Below, piece by piece: positions 63,775 to 64,000 of a stretch of DNA of 64,000 nt (position 1 is its first letter; the number at the start of each line of letters is the position of its first letter). Location: the NCBI RefSeq assembly GCF_017830045.1, contig NZ_JAEDXU010000001.1:62001-126000 (forward strand). The letters run 5' to 3'. The position numbers and the translations under genes were made by a program. This stretch comes from Enterococcus larvae (GTDB lineage Bacteria > Bacillota > Bacilli > Lactobacillales > Enterococcaceae). The notes below the pieces were generated by a model. That model searched no databases and was not told the DNA's origin. It saw only the letters and a program-made list of their open reading frames with translations.

Positions 63775-64000
63775 ATGGAATCACAGCTTCAAAAAACGTA
63801 TACCACGATTTTTAATTCAGATGAGGGGCAAGCATACTTTGCACCGGGACGAATCAACCTGATTGGCGAGCACACAGATTATAACGGCGGACATGTATTT
63901 CCAGCAGCAATTACGATTGGAACTTACGGGATTGCGGAGAAAAGAACAGATAAAAAAGTACGATTGTACTCAGAGAACTTTTCTGAGTTAGGCATCATTG
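63775..64000 (+). CDS. galK: Galactokinase, 3' partial
   Basis: The first 75 residues of galactokinase, which phosphorylates galactose to galactose-1-phosphate in the Leloir pathway. The galactose-binding signature [19 protein letters not shown] is at residues 26-44. The ATG at 63775 is preceded by CCGGAGGGA. The gene runs off the window. It is divergent from the AraC/GH65 cluster and links alpha-galactosidase-derived galactose to central metabolism. Confidence 0.97.
   Translation, partial: MESQLQKTYTTIFNSDEGQAYFAPGRINLIGEHTDYNGGHVFPAAITIGTYGIAEKRTDKKVRLYSENFSELGII

Noticed and set aside
1-64000. CRISPR array, prophage or insertion sequence
   Set aside because: No regularly spaced repeats, integrase, transposase or phage structural genes are seen; the three 173-bp copies are 14-25 kb apart and non-coding.

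Overview
The window is low-GC Firmicute chromosome and almost certainly from the genus Enterococcus. The evidence is an ebsA/ebsB/ebsC-type locus (30.3-31.8 kb), a tmRNA whose tag reads AKNENNTFALAA, a CtsR operator on clpB, a WxL-type surface protein remnant, strong AGGAGG ribosome binding sites and classical low-GC-Gram-positive operons. I cannot assign a species. No prophage, insertion sequence, CRISPR array, rRNA or ordinary tRNA gene was seen.

Layout. 0-2.4 kb: the end of a MATE exporter, a cysteine-rich unknown protein and a TMEM175-like channel. 2.6-3.6 kb: the first copy of a 173-bp intergenic repeat and a doubly broken WxL-protein pseudogene. 3.9-6.8 kb: clpB with a CtsR-overlapped promoter and a leader of about 290 nt. 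7-15 kb: a lipoprotein, then two DNA-maintenance groups read leftwards (polA, mutM-coaE, nrdR-dnaB-dnaI). 15.6-24.7 kb: a HEAT-like protein with an aldo/keto reductase, an Mga-type regulator, the copper ATPase copB, a divergent unknown/XRE pair with repeated operator-like sequences, a secreted M23 peptidoglycan hydrolase with a WalR-like box, and a GNAT enzyme. 24.8-29.2 kb is accessory-looking and gene-poor: a possible small RNA, a cold-shock protein, small envelope proteins, repeat copy two, a self-contained 35-codon gene and tmRNA. 29.2-33.1 kb: PhnB-like protein, free-methionine-sulfoxide reductase, the ebs genes and an RlmI-type methyltransferase. 33.6-39.7 kb: lipoteichoic acid synthase, a permease paired with an ABC ATPase that has lost its catalytic motifs, and a two-component system. 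40.5-50.6 kb: split ThrE exporter, repeat copy three, typA, suhB, a CLC-type fluoride exporter behind a fluoride riboswitch, and several small conserved proteins. 50.7-52.7 kb: argS under a T-box leader. 52.8-64 kb: a carbohydrate locus (GH36 alpha-galactosidase, ABC importer without its own ATPase, LacI regulator, esterase, GH65 phosphorylase, AraC regulator) ending in the start of galK, so imported alpha-galactosides would feed the Leloir pathway.

Regulatory RNA and operators are unusually readable here: a fluoride riboswitch, an Arg T-box, a CtsR box, a WalR-like box, a candidate cre, a perfect operator over the galK promoter, and about 20 intrinsic terminators. The observations I consider least explained are the three near-identical 173-bp elements together with short hairpins sharing part of their loop, the ATPase-dead ABC pair beside ltaS, and the isolated 35-codon gene next to ssrA.
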